The notes beneath the pieces were generated by a model, which was not told the DNA's origin, did not search any database, and was given only the letters and a program-made list of their open reading frames with translations. 64,000 bases of DNA from positions 5,019,991-5,083,990 of the forward strand of contig NC_088297.1 of assembly GCF_032854445.1 (NCBI RefSeq), read 5' to 3'. The position numbers and the translations under genes were made by a program. Position 1 is the stretch's first letter, and every line of letters begins with the position of its first letter. This document shows positions 38,901 to 49,060 of this stretch, in pieces. The stretch is from Liolophura sinensis (lineage: Eukaryota; Mollusca; Polyplacophora; Chitonida; Chitonidae).

Positions 38901-40320
38901 GAAAAGCCTGGGCATAACAGATAAATGCAGTTAACTCGCCCTGAATCACCTGGTCAGGTAAAAAATCTGAAATCAGAGAATATCTGTTTGACGATTGTCT
39001 GTTTGGTATCTAAAAATAAGCACAATCTACATGTTTTATGTACTAAAATTACCTAATGATAATAACTGAAAATGATTGTTTCACGCATAATTGAAAATGT
39101 TTTTTCCATGCATAATTGAAAATGATTGTTTCATGCATAATTGAAAATGATTGTCTCATGCATAATTGAAAATGATTACTTCAAGTATAATTGAAAATGA
39201 TGTTTTCATAGATAATTGATAATTATTTCTTTCACATATATCTCAGATCTCTAAGACTTACGTTTCAAACATGCTATTTTGTACGCTTTTTTTTTTTGAT
39301 GTAATGTAGAAGTGATAAAAAATAATTAGTTTGTTTCCTTTGAGGTTTATCTATCAGCAGTGTTTCTGCCCCAATGTGGTACAACAGTTTTACATGCTGC
39401 ATCACTGGAATGCCATGCTACAGACAACAGGCTTGACAGCCTATTCAGGCACAGTACACACACAGACATATGTTTAACCTTGGCCTGTGCCATTACGGTA
39501 AAACCAGACAGCAGTACATCCTCTCCAGCAAAATGTACAAATTCCCTCAATCAACCCAAAGGGAGATTACTCTCCAATTCTATCCTATACCTTATCACTG
39601 AGGAATGGCTTAAAAAAATTCCTGGAGCAGGATACTGACCCAGATCATCAGGAAATTAAATGAATTTGGTCCTTAGACCAACGACAACCCATTTGTAAAA
39701 TTTGATCAGAATACCTGATTAGGTTTTCTCTAATGCTGTTGACAGACAGACAGGCAGACAGCCAGGCAGACAGACAGACAGGCAGACAGGCAATCGGCCA
39801 AAACCATAACCTCCTTTGATAGAGGTAAAACTTACCAAGCGTGTCCACCAACTTTTCCTGCCATTTCAGACAAAAGTTGACAAAGTCCACAGTCTCTGAC
39901 GAATTGTGTCTCTTTATTGTCTGAAATAAAAAACAAAAGAATGAAATAAATTTGTAAAATAACAGAATAGTAGAGCTTTACTTTCGACAGGAATCCAGGA
40001 GCCCCATTCTCGTCATGACTCTCACAAACCAAAGCCATGGCAATCCTGTAAAGTCACAAAATTAATTTTCAAGATGACAACGATGTTCTCAAATTTTCAA
40101 TTACCAACAACAGCAGCTCCTTTGGACAAGTGGACATAGGCGTTTGACATCATTAAGTTATCAACTTAGAATCAACAAAATCTACTTTTTAAAAAATGTT
40201 ACCAACCAAACAAAATTGTTAAAAAACATCTGATTCTACAGTAGTCAATAGTGACATCAGATCCATATTTTTGGACTGAAATCCTTTTTTTCAAGGTCCA
40301 TTCGTCGAATGCATTCCCAA

Positions 40321-40383
<63 letters not shown>

Positions 40384-43300
40384 AAAACTGAATCTACCCA
40401 TCTATGCACATTAAAGGCAAAAACCTGATGTCACAATAGAATCAAAACATTCAAATGTATTTTACTGGGACAAAAAAATTCTAACAAGGCATGGAGAGAA
40501 CACTGGTAGTTCACCTGATTGAGCAGTTTGTAAAACTGCATAATGCTCACGTCATGTTATACATAGAGAATGTACAATGAGTGACCCATTATATCGATTT
40601 TGTTCAACAAACGGTTGGAGCCGAACCACACATTTAACTAAATATAGGTCTAGGAAAGAGATTGTGATTTCTGTGAACAGAAAACATAACGCAGTGCATT
40701 ATTGTGCTATAAGATGACTAGCTCTGTCTTTTTTTTTTTTTTTTCTTTTGTTTTTTGGGAAAATATCAGCCTTCATAACTTCATAACAAATCTGTGACCT
40801 AAATCTAGGTCATATCTCTATGATGTCTCGCGATAACTTGCAGGGTTTGGGGAGCAGTGATCTCGAAAATCATACTGAACGAAAATTTAAATTTATGCTT
40901 TTAACGTGAACAATTCACCTCAAAACTTATTTGCTGGTCTTACTAACCATCATGGTCACAAAGACACTGCAGGGAGTTTAGTGCACAACTTTACCACAGA
41001 GGTCTTTGATATGCAAACCACCAACTGCATTTGGCAATCCATGTACTATGGGAGGCAACTGCGACCTTGTGAATAGCTGAGGAAAATGCTGAGCTATGAG
41101 GTAAAACACCGCCACTGACACTGCCACTGACACTGACACTGACACCGCCACTGACACTGCCACTGACAGCATCTGATCCCCCTGTCACAATACCTCTCCT
41201 TACTTTGTAAGACGAGCTAAAAAAATAAATCGAACTATTTTTATGGACAGTGTTTAATGGTCTTTCATCTTACAAATTACTTTATGTTAGTGTTTTCTTC
41301 GCCTTTAATTTACAAATGAATTAATGTCTCTGTCTCACACTGAACCTGTGTTTGGGTCATCAGCCTTACCCGATTTTTAATCTCTGACAAATCACTGTAG
41401 GATGTGACAAATGCGTGAGCGTGAGTTCCTCGGACTGGCATGCCGAACATTTTCCCTGCCAAGACATTACTGGTGCCATCAAACCCTGCAATGGAAAGAG
41501 ATTTGTTTAAAGGGTTCGTGAAAGGTACAGTTTTTGTTCCATAACTATAAAAAAAATGCTTCTCTACCTTGTTCTTAATGCATAAAAATAGCTTTAAACT
41601 ATGAAATGTTTTACATGTTCTAAGGCCCCAACTTCACCAACTGTCAGTCTGCAAATTAAGTAGCCTGAAGTCAAGTGGGACTTCAACAGTAACAGTTGTC
41701 AAAACAACTCTGTGGAGAAAAAATCTGAACAGTGAGCACTAAGCTGGTTTTTTTTGAACTGTTACAACCCCAAATGTTTCTGTAGTTCTCTCTTACCTCC
41801 CATGTAGCAGTAGCGAGAGGCCGATAGGCCCCCATCTGGCCCCTGGGCTCTCCGCAACCCAAACTCCAGTAGGGTCTTGTCCGCACCCGCAGCCAGACGA
41901 AACCGCGCAGCGTTTGTTGCCACCAAACTGAAAAATAATGGCATATTCAAACAGAATCACATCCAAGTACACTGAGAAATATTTGGGTGAGCCATATAAT
42001 CATGGCTGCTCAATCTCTAGTGTGATGAGAAAGGGAGATGTTAACACAGGGATTTGATTAGTTAGAGATAAGTGGTTTGCTTATTCGGGCCGCAGCCTGG
42101 CTGTGTAGAGTTTGAGCAACCATGCTTGTTGCGCATCAAAATATTTCTCAACCTACAAGCATGCTCAAACTAAACTTCATTAAAATTAGACTGCCTATAA
42201 ATCACTAAAAACAATCTTGCCTACAGTCACAAACTACCTCACATGTCAAACAGGTGTGTCTTGTAATGCCAGGTGATGCTGTACTGTACTCAAGAATATT
42301 TCACTTATACAAAGGCAGCCAGCATCCTGGTGAAAGGAAACCGAGCAGAGCCTCGGGGAAAGCCACACCCACCTGCAAGTTTCTGGCAGACCATTTGAAT
42401 GACTCCAGTCACACAAGAGACTCCTCTTAATTACTACAAATTCTTTTGGAAGGTAAGTATTAATTGGTCATGTGTCGTCCCCTCAGGGTTTACGTTAGAC
42501 ATATCCTAGAGCGTTTATCATATTATGCAGAAACTCTGGTGTCACCAGCCTAACCTAGCCAAACGTGTGACATTATTCAGTTTTACATGACCAGTTTTTA
42601 TTGGCTGGCAACTCCGGTGTTTCCGCATAATCGTACGTCTCCAAAATCTTACCTCGCATAATTAATGAGATTCAACATGGTGGTTTCCATCAGTTGCACT
42701 ATGGGTAATGGCCCTTGGATTATGAGAAGAGGGACCTTCGGGAACACAACAGTGCCTTCTGGGATAGCGTACAGAGTGATGCCATCAGTGTTCACAGATC
42801 TTAAGTATTCAAAAAACTCGTTCTCTGTTTCCTTTGGTAGTACGGATTTAATGTAGCTTATATCTGTGAATCAAATGAAAGTAATGACACTTAGACTTTA
42901 GAATATACTTTGAACAAATTGTTGCTGTGGAAACCTTTAAAATAGAGGATTCTTGGACCACCATTCTGACAAAGAACAATTGTAGACAATGAAGAGCATA
43001 TGCAATAAAAAAGATATTTACATGCACATGGTGTATTCAAAATTGACAAAGTTATTATCCAAAATAAATGAACCAGTTTGCAACAAACTTCATCACACAC
43101 AATCACGACAGCAGTTTTGCAAAACTTTTATACAGTGTACATTTTCCACTGACTGATTGTGGTTTAATGCCACCCTCAAGTAGTTTTCATTCCTACGATG
43201 ACGCTTGGTTTAATTGGTGATGAAAACTGAAGGGCCCATAGTAAATACATGTACAGTATGTTATTGAAGAACTCTAACATATCCAAGAAGGGCATCACCC

Positions 43301-44412
43301 TTACCACTGTCCGAGAAGCTAAAGTGTTGAAGAAACTTCAAGCATTCTTCCAGTCCAGCAAACAATGTGAACTCTCCACGAAATGGATTTTTTCGGAAGT
43401 AAAGATCAAAGACTGCTATATCATCTCGCTTATCACTTTTCCAGTATGCATATGCCATCGTGATCTGGTAGAGATCTGAAAATTAAATGAAAAAAAATGT
43501 AATAACCCTTAGCAGTTATCATGTTTAATCCTGGGAAAAGACAAGTCAAATTCACACTTTGATATGTATTATCTACTATTTTAATAGCTTCAATTTGAAA
43601 CATTCCATAAAATTGCATCGTCTAAATATCGCATAGACCTGATTCTGTTTTTAAGTCGATATGACAAATTGCAATGTGTGAATAAGGCTTTGATTCCCGG
43701 TCTCTCAACTAAGTAGATCGTAAAATTAGAATTAACTGATATGACTGACTTGAAGCCCTGAATGATGCTTTGCAAACTGAGCCAAAATGATAACTACCAA
43801 TTAATATATAATGTTCATTGCATATGCACATTGGAGCTTGTCTGCTAACAGTGTTTTAATCTTTTGCACTACAATTCTGCATCAAAAATTATCATTATTT
43901 AAACTGATATCCAGGCTAGTGACTGACTTAACAAACAGGTACAAGAAGATTATCACTGTCCCAGAAAATGATGTTGTAACTACACTTTCAGTTTCACTTT
44001 CGATCTGCTATTTCATTCGAATTAAACCCACCATCCTTCTTTTCTTATACGAATTTCTAATATTACCCAGTCACACAGAGTATCACGACAATGCCCGAAC
44101 TACAAGTCAAATTCTTGCGCTGGCACAAGACGCTTAACAGATACTTGACGCTAATTTATCCAATACATCGATCAACATGCCAATCAAAATAAATGATAGG
44201 CCTACAGAATAAACCAGTCGCACCTGCAAGTCAAAGTAAATCAAAACTACGGGTTGACAACATGCCCGAAGAATCATGTCGTTACGTAAGCACATACACC
44301 TAATGAAAACTGTAAGGACTTAACCTGTGAGAAGCGGTTGGATGATCCCATTTCGTCCTATTTCCGATAATATGGTGACAGATTCGCTTTCGTTTACTCC
44401 GTTGGACGCCAT
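29879..44412 (-). CDS. NAPRT: Nicotinate phosphoribosyltransferase (NAPRT), complete 14-exon gene
   Basis: This cytosolic enzyme makes nicotinate mononucleotide from nicotinic acid and PRPP, the first step of the Preiss-Handler route to NAD. The CDS joins, in transcript order: 44412-44325, 43475-43305, 42863-42653, 41927-41797, 41485-41370, 39920-39836, 38966-38858, 35326-35186, 33887-33800, 33170-33090, 32471-32369, 31464-31307, 30556-30449, 29956-29879. All introns are GT-AG, the frame holds through every junction, and the total is 556 codons including TAA (555 residues; human NAPRT is 538). Family blocks appear in order: [15 protein letters not shown] near residue 27, [12 protein letters not shown] then [15 protein letters not shown] (about 157-190), [12 protein letters not shown] (about 215-230, with the family's active-site His), GLPNF and GIRLDSGDL (about 305-335), and GIGTHLVTC (about 390). 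Start chosen as the only ATG just upstream of the LLTDLYQ block, in the exon whose donor joins it in phase. Repeats fill several introns. UTRs and promoter were not resolved. Confidence 0.96.
30449..30556 (-). CDS. NAPRT: NAPRT exon 13
   Basis: Acceptor CATACAG, donor TATAAG|GTACTC. Encodes [18 protein letters not shown] and LNPTPYK, the C-terminal helical region. Phase 0 to phase 0. Confidence 0.92.
30655..31075. repeat. Degenerate GAATGACTGAGTCA repeat with clustered AP-1-like sites (NAPRT intron 12)
   Basis: An irregular repeat of about 20 bases around TGACTGAGTCAGA. It contains seven exact TGASTCA heptamers: 30714, 30790, 30826, 30866, 30939, 30998 and 31063 (start positions). TGASTCA is the AP-1/TRE consensus. 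Whether it is regulatory or simply part of the repeat is unknown. Confidence 0.7.
31307..31464 (-). CDS. NAPRT: NAPRT exon 12
   Basis: Donor GACAG|GTAAGG. The acceptor TTTGTGAAG|GT is the AG that keeps phase 1, and it lies inside a 45-bp tandem repeat running upstream of the exon. Encodes [13 protein letters not shown] and then [18 protein letters not shown], as in the C-terminal domain of animal NAPRT. Repeat units further upstream carry similar acceptors, so the exact start is less certain than for other exons. Confidence 0.85.
31459..31690. repeat. 45-bp tandem repeat overlapping the NAPRT exon 12 acceptor
   Basis: Five units beginning TGACCTTCACAAGGACACAG near 31461, 31506, 31551, 31596 and 31641. 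The first unit spans the exon 12 boundary at 31464/31465, so each unit carries a copy of the TTGTGAAG|GTCAT junction on the minus strand. 45 bases equal 15 codons. Confidence 0.93.
32369..32471 (-). CDS. NAPRT: NAPRT exon 11
   Basis: Acceptor CTTTGCAG, donor GATG|GTCAGT. Encodes [18 protein letters not shown] then [13 protein letters not shown], matching RMKLTEDPEKQTLPGSK of vertebrate NAPRT. Phase 0 to phase 1. Confidence 0.94.
33090..33170 (-). CDS. NAPRT: NAPRT exon 10
   Basis: Acceptor CTCCTTAG, donor CAAG|GTAAAG. Encodes [18 protein letters not shown] and GCVFK, the conserved GIGTxLVT phosphate-binding loop. Phase 0 to phase 0. Confidence 0.96.
33333..33468 (-). mobile_element. SINE family A, partial (NAPRT intron 9)
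   Basis: ATTTATTTGATTGGTCTTTC, a deletion, then GCCACCATTATGGTGGGAAG to TTCCCACATACGACTGAAGA. Confidence 0.88.
33800..33887 (-). CDS. NAPRT: NAPRT exon 9
   Basis: Acceptor TTTGCAG, donor CAACAG|GTAAGT. Encodes [18 protein letters not shown], matching VLIVVSNNIDEEAL of vertebrate NAPRT. Phase 2 to phase 0. Confidence 0.95.
34875..34970 (+). mobile_element. SINE family A terminal fragment (NAPRT intron 8)
   Basis: GGCCTCCGCTGTTGTCGTAT, TTCTTGAGTGCAGCC and the AAATAAATAAATA tail. Confidence 0.8.
35186..35326 (-). CDS. NAPRT: NAPRT exon 8 (RLDSGDL)
   Basis: Acceptor CTCACAG, donor GAGAG|GTAAGT. Encodes [18 protein letters not shown] and [14 protein letters not shown]. The RLDSGDL motif is the phosphoribosyl-binding signature of nicotinate and nicotinamide PRTases. 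Phase 2 to phase 2. Confidence 0.97.
35464..38098. repeat. 39-bp minisatellite in NAPRT intron 7
   Basis: About 67 units of AGTCCACAAGATACACCCTA plus GATCAGGCCAGGGCTCCCC. Shorter units (for example CCACTATACACCC) recur with spacings near 308 and 689 bases, showing internal block duplication. Because 39 is a multiple of 3, the minus strand, which is the NAPRT sense strand, stays open for long stretches as a 13-residue repeat ([13 protein letters not shown] type). Confidence 0.97.
38452..38797. repeat. 34-bp tandem repeat in NAPRT intron 7
   Basis: About ten units of TAGTGCCTTGTTGGCAATAT plus TTCAGCCATATTAA, with starts 34 bases apart (38454, 38488 and so on). It sits just 60 bases from exon 7. 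Confidence 0.93.
38858..38966 (-). CDS. NAPRT: NAPRT exon 7
   Basis: Acceptor GATTTCAG, donor ATCAG|GTGAGT. Encodes [17 protein letters not shown] and [10 protein letters not shown], the conserved LxDTYxVxRSGLPN lead-in. Phase 1 to phase 2. Tandem repeats sit on both sides of this short exon. Confidence 0.95.
39066..39225. repeat. 25-bp tandem repeat in NAPRT intron 6
   Basis: About six units of TGAAAATGATTGTTTCATGC plus ATAAT, less regular toward the right end. Confidence 0.9.
39744..39792. repeat. CAGA/CAGG tetranucleotide microsatellite (NAPRT intron 6)
   Basis: Run of ACAGACAGACAGGCAGACAG type. Confidence 0.9.
39836..39920 (-). CDS. NAPRT: NAPRT exon 6
   Basis: Acceptor TATTTCAG, donor CTTG|GTAAGT. 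Encodes a variable linker followed by [18 protein letters not shown], matching the helix before the ELxAFxxYA block. Phase 0 to phase 1. Confidence 0.9.
39982..40045 (-). other. Exon-like segment inside NAPRT intron 5
   Basis: A 64-base stretch flanked by TTTACAG and GTAAAG. It would encode an [13 protein letters not shown]-like peptide only in a frame that does not fit its neighbours. Exons 5 and 6 already join in phase, and inserting 64 bases shifts the frame. Most likely intronic; at best a rare alternative exon. Confidence 0.15.
40319..40377. repeat. AT microsatellite (NAPRT intron 5)
   Basis: Nearly pure (AT)n with two TACAT interruptions. Confidence 0.97.
41100..41172. repeat. CACTGA/CACTGC hexamer repeat (NAPRT intron 5)
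   Basis: Low-complexity run of CACTGACACTGCCACTGACA type. It yields artificial VAVSVSVS-like open frames. Confidence 0.9.
41370..41485 (-). CDS. NAPRT: NAPRT exon 5 (active-site His region)
   Basis: Acceptor CATTGCAG, donor CGG|GTAAGG. Encodes [18 protein letters not shown] and then [18 protein letters not shown]. The His in this block is the family's phosphorylatable catalytic residue. Phase 1 to phase 0. Confidence 0.97.
41797..41927 (-). CDS. NAPRT: NAPRT exon 4
   Basis: Acceptor TTTTTCAG, donor GGAG|GTAAGAG. Encodes [18 protein letters not shown] and [19 protein letters not shown], among the most conserved parts of the family. Phase 2 to phase 1. Confidence 0.97.
42268..42394 (-). mobile_element. 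SINE family A, partial (NAPRT intron 3)
   Basis: TACTCAAGAATATTTCACTT through GGAAACCGAGCAGAGCCTCG to TTCTGGCAGACC. Confidence 0.87.
42653..42863 (-). CDS. NAPRT: NAPRT exon 3
   Basis: Acceptor ATTCACAG, donor GCGAG|GTAAGA. Encodes the segment with [23 protein letters not shown] and [14 protein letters not shown], which aligns with the PEGSLAFPGVPLL region of vertebrate NAPRT. Phase 1 to phase 2. Confidence 0.96.
43305..43475 (-). CDS. NAPRT: NAPRT exon 2
   Basis: Acceptor TTTTCAG and donor GTG|GTAAGG. It completes [12 protein letters not shown], where the family has a substrate-contacting Tyr, and continues through [14 protein letters not shown]. Phase 1 to phase 1. Confidence 0.95.
44325..44412 (-). 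CDS. NAPRT: NAPRT exon 1 (initiator ATG)
   Basis: Encodes residues 1-29, starting [10 protein letters not shown] and ending PLLT, plus one base. The donor is CACAG|GTTAAG. The ATG occupies 44410-44412. The leader before the conserved LLTDLYQ block has family-typical length. Phase 1 exit. Confidence 0.93.
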
Positions 44413-44740
44413 GATGCTTGACAGATACGTCCTTCAGAGGTCAAGGACGATGTATGGTTTATCTAAAATTATGGAGACGACTCTAGGATCGGAAATAACT
44501 CACGCACATCTATGCTTTGGCGCATCACTTGACGCCAAAGTTTATGACTTTTAACATATAAAAAAAAATCCAGGAGATTCAAATCAGCTAATGTGTATGT
44601 GGGGGAAGGAGTTTGAAATTATTTCCGATACCGGTATCATTAAAAAAAAAAAAAGGAAGTGACTGGTACATTTTTCATTGCACGAAATGTACCAGTCAGG
44701 AATGTGGAAAACATTGCAGGGAGGAGCAACAGTACTCGTC

Positions 44741-44805
44741 AGCCTACATCCACGAGGGGAACGGAAGTACATCCACCAGGAGAACGGACATCCATCAGGA
44801 GGACG
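44741..44805. repeat. Three short copies of the giant-array core motif
   Basis: Three consecutive ~20-base versions of ACATCCACGAGGAGGACGG lie about 330 bases upstream of the NAPRT ATG: ACATCCACGAGGGGAACGG, ACATCCACCAGGAGAACGG and ACATCCATCAGGAGGACG. They lack the TATAAAGT half of the 53-bp unit. Confidence 0.8.
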
Positions 44806-44949
44806 TTGCAGTGCGCATGACCATACATATGGCGCGAAATGCAAAGTAGTGGGGTATAGTTACACATTTGTGTTCAGTAAAAAGACATACGGATTATATC
44901 ACTGTATATCTGACACCATTAACTTAAATTTTATTTACTACAGTGCTTC

Positions 44950-45062
44950 CCCAAATTATCGAACTATCGACAACAGATGATGAGTAAGACAAGGTATGTT
45001 ATAAATTATCGGTATAAATTATCAAACTATCGACGACAGATGATGAATAAGACAAGGTACCG
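44950..45062. repeat. Two-copy ~63-bp tandem duplication
   Basis: The block containing AACTATCGACAACAGATGATG and AAGACAAGGTA occurs twice (near 44952 and 45015). The second copy runs into GGTACCGGTAT, the same string that marks the 59-bp variant units of the neighbouring array. Confidence 0.75.
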
Positions 45063-47884
45063 GTATTCTATATCAAAAGGATACAACAGCCCAAGGCCTC
45101 TCCAGACCCGTTTTCCCGACATGGGGTTCATAGGCCTATAGGACTAAGCCTATACAATATACAGGTACTTGGTATTTAACTTATTTAACTTCCTGCAGGT
45201 ATAAAATACAACATCCACGAGGAGGACGGTGGCTTATTTAACTTCCTGCAGGTATAAAAAACAACATCCACGAGGAGGACGGTGGCTTATTTAACTTCCT
45301 GCAGGTATAAAATACAACATCCACGAGGAGGACTGTGGTTAATTTAACTTCCTGTAGGTATAGAGTACAACATCCACGAGGAGGACGGCGGCTAATTTAA
45401 TTTCATATAGGTATAAAGTACAACATCCACAAAGAGGACGGTGGCTAATTTACCTTCCTGTAGGTATGAAGTACAACATCCACGAGGAGGACGGTGGCTA
45501 ATTTAACTTCCTGCAGGTATAAAGTACAACATCCACGAGGAGGACGGTGGCTAATTTACCTTCCTGTAGGTATAAAGTACAACATCCACGAGGAGGACGG
45601 CGGCAAACTTAACTTCCTGTAGGTATAAAGTACAACATCCACGAGGAGGACGGTGGCTAATTTACCTTCCTGTAGGTATAAAATACAACATCCACGAGGG
45701 GGATGGTGGCTAATTTAACTTCCGGTAGGTATAAAGTACAACATCCACGAAGAGAACGGTGGCTTATTTAACTTCCTGCAGGTATAAAATACAACATCCA
45801 CGAGGAGGACGGTGGCTAATTTACCTTACTGCAGGTATAAAGTACAACATCCACGAGGAGGACGATGGCTAATTTAACTTCCTGCAAGTATAAAATACAA
45901 CATCCACGAGGAGGACGGTGGCTAATTTACCTTCCTGTAGGTATAAAGTACAACATCCACGAGGAGGGCGGCGGCTAATTTAACTTCCTGTAGGTATAAA
46001 GTACAACATCCACGAGGAGGACGGTGGCTAATTTAACTTCCTGTAGGTATAAAGTACAACATCCACGAGGAGGACGGCGGCTTATTTAACTTCCTGCAGG
46101 TATAAAATACAACATCCACGAGGGGGATGGTGGCTAATTTAACTTCCGGTAGGTATAAAGTACAACATCCACGAAGAGAACGGTGGCTTATTTAACTTCC
46201 TGCAGGTATAAAATACAACATCCACGAGGAGGACGGTGGCTAATTTAACTTCCTGCAGGTATAAAGTACAACATCCACGAGGAGGACGGTGGCTAATTTA
46301 CCTTCCTGTAGGTATAAAGTACAACATCCACGAGGAGGACGGCGGCAAACTTAACTTCCTGAAGGTATAAAGTACAACATCCACGAGGAGGACGGTGGCT
46401 AATTTACCTTCCTGCAGGTATAAAGTACAATATCCACGAGGAGGACGGCGGATACTTTACCTTTCTGCAGGTATAAAGTACAACATCCACGAGGAGGACG
46501 GTGGCTAATTTACCTTTCTCCAGGTATAAAGTACAACATCCACGAGGAGGACGGTGGCTAATTTAACTTCCCGCAGGTATAAAGTACAACATCCACGAGG
46601 AGGACGGTGGCTAATTTAACTTCCTGCAGGTATAAAGTACAACATCCACGAGGAGGACGGTGGCTAATTTACCTTCATATAAGTATAAAGTACAACATCC
46701 ACGAGGAGAACGGTGGCTAATTTAACTTCCGGTAGGTATAAAGTACAACATCCACGAAGAGAACGGTGGCTTATTTAACTTCCTGCAGGTATAAAATACA
46801 ACATCCACGAGGAGGACGGTGGCTAATTTACCTTCCTGCAGGTATAAAGTACAACATCCACGAGGAGGACGGTGGCTAATTTAACTTCCTGTAGGTATAA
46901 AGTACAACATCCACGAAGAGAACGGTGGCTTATTTAACTTCCTGCAGGTATAAAATACAACATCCACGAGGAGGACGGTGGCTAATTTACCTTCCTGTAG
47001 GTATAAAGTACAACATCCACGAGGAGGACGGCGGCTAATTTAACTTCCTGTAGGTATAAAGTACAACATCCACGAGGAGGACGGTGGCTAATTTACCTTC
47101 CTGTAGGTATAAAGTACAACATCCACGAGGAGGACGGCGGCTTATTTAACTTCCTGCAGGTATAAAAATACAACATCCACGAGGAGGACGGTGGCTAATT
47201 TACCTTCCGGTAGGTATAAAGTACAACATCCACGAAGAGAACGGTGGCTTATTTAACTTCCTGCAGGTATAAAATACAACATCCACGAGGAGGACGGTGG
47301 CTAATTTACCTTCCTGTAGGTATAAAGTACAACATCCACGAGGAGGACGGTGGCTAATTTACCTTCCTGTAGGTATAAAGTACAACATCCACGAGGAGGA
47401 CGGCGGCAAACTTAACTTCCTGTAGGTATAAAGTACAACATCCACGAGGAGGACGGTGGCTAATTTACCTTCCTGTAGGTATAAAGTACAACATCCACGA
47501 GGAGGACGGCGGCTACTTTACCTTTCTGCAGGTATAAAGTACAACATCCACGAGGAGGACGGTGGCTAATTTACCTTTCTCCAGGTATAAAGTACAACAT
47601 CCACGAGGAGGACGGTGGCTAATTTAACTTCCCGCAGGTATAAAGTACAACATCCACGAGGAGGACGGTGGCTTATTTAACTTCCTGTAGGTATAAAGTA
47701 CAGCATCCACGAGGAGGACGGTGGCTAATTTACCTTCATATAAGTATAAAGTACAATATCCACGAGGAGAACGGTGGCTAATTTACCTTCCTGTAGGTAT
47801 AAAGTACAACATCCACGAGGAGGACGGTGGCTAATTTAACTTCCTGTAAGTATAAAGTACAACATCCACGAGGAGGACGGTGGC

Positions 47885-49060
47885 TAATTTAACTTCCTGC
47901 AGATATAAAGTACAACATCCACGAGGAGGACGGTGGCTAATTTACCTTCATATAGGTATAAAGTACAACATCCACGAGGAAAACGGTGGCTAATTTACCT
48001 TTCTCCCGGTATAAAGTCCAGCATCCACGAGGAGGACGGCGGCTACTTTACCTTTCTGCAGGTATAAACTACAGCATCCTCGAGAAGGACGGTGGCTAAT
48101 TTACCTTTCTGCAGGTATAAAGTACAACATCCACGAGGAGGACGGTGGCTAATTTACCTTCCTGTAGGTATAAAGTACAACATCCACGAGGAGGACTGCG
48201 GCTAATTTAACTTCCTGTAGGTATAAAGTACAACATCCACGAGGAGGACGGTGGCTTATTTACCTTCCTGTAGGTATAAAGTACAACATCCACGAAGAGG
48301 ACGGCGGCTAATTTAACTTCCTGTAGGTATAAAGTACAACATCCACGAGGAGGACGGTGGCTAATTTACCTTCCTGTAGGTATAAAGTACAACATCCACG
48401 AGGAGGACGGTGGCTAATTTAACTTCCTGTAGGTATAAAGTACAACATCCACGAGGAGGACGGTGGCTAATTTAACTTCCTGCAGATATAAAGTACAACA
48501 TCCACGAGGAGGACGGTGGCTAATTTACCTTCATATAGGTATAAAGTACAACATCCACGAGGAAAACGGTGGCTAATTTACCTTTCTCCCGGTATAAAGT
48601 CCAGCATCCACGAGGAGGACGGCGGCTACTTTACCTTTCTGCAGGTATAAACTACAGCATCCTCGAGAAGGACGGTGGCTAATTTACCTTTCTGCAGGTA
48701 TAAAGTACAACATCCACGAGGAGGACGGTGGCTAATTTACCTTCCTGTAGGTATAAAGTACAACATCCACGAGGAGGACTGCGGCTAATTTAACTTCCTG
48801 TAGGTATAAAGTACAACATCCACGAGGTGGACGGTGGCTAATTTACCTTCCTGTAGGTATAAAGTACAACATCCACGAGGAGGACGGTGGCTAATTTACC
48901 TTCCTGTAGGTATAAAGTACAACATCCACGAGGAGGACGACGGCAAACTTAACTTCCTGTAGGTATAAAGTACAACATCCACGAGGAGGACGGTGGCTAA
49001 TTTACCTTCCTGCAGGTATAAAGTACAACATCCACGAGGAGGACGGCGGCTACTTTACCT
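47885..49060. repeat. Older 583-bp (11-unit) higher-order repeat within the array
   Basis: A run with GCAGATATAAAG, GGAAAACGG, CTTTCTCCCGG and CCTCGAGAAGG variants occurs near 47,900 and again 583 bases later near 48,484, i.e. 11 units of 53. A partial third run appears near 49,300. Less perfect than the 2,250-bp repeats. Confidence 0.75.

Noticed and set aside
39982-40045. Possible extra NAPRT exon encoding [13 protein letters not shown]
   Set aside because: Its length (64 bases) breaks the frame between exons 5 and 6, which already join in phase 0, and its own frame meets TGA if entered in phase 0. The family has no matching block there.
40978-41188. VAVSVSVS-like open frames
   Set aside because: Translation of a CACTGA hexamer microsatellite inside a NAPRT intron.
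44613-44980. Overlapping plus-strand frames upstream of NAPRT
   Set aside because: They overlap each other and an antisense frame, and arise from the short ACATCCACGAGG repeats. No domain seen.
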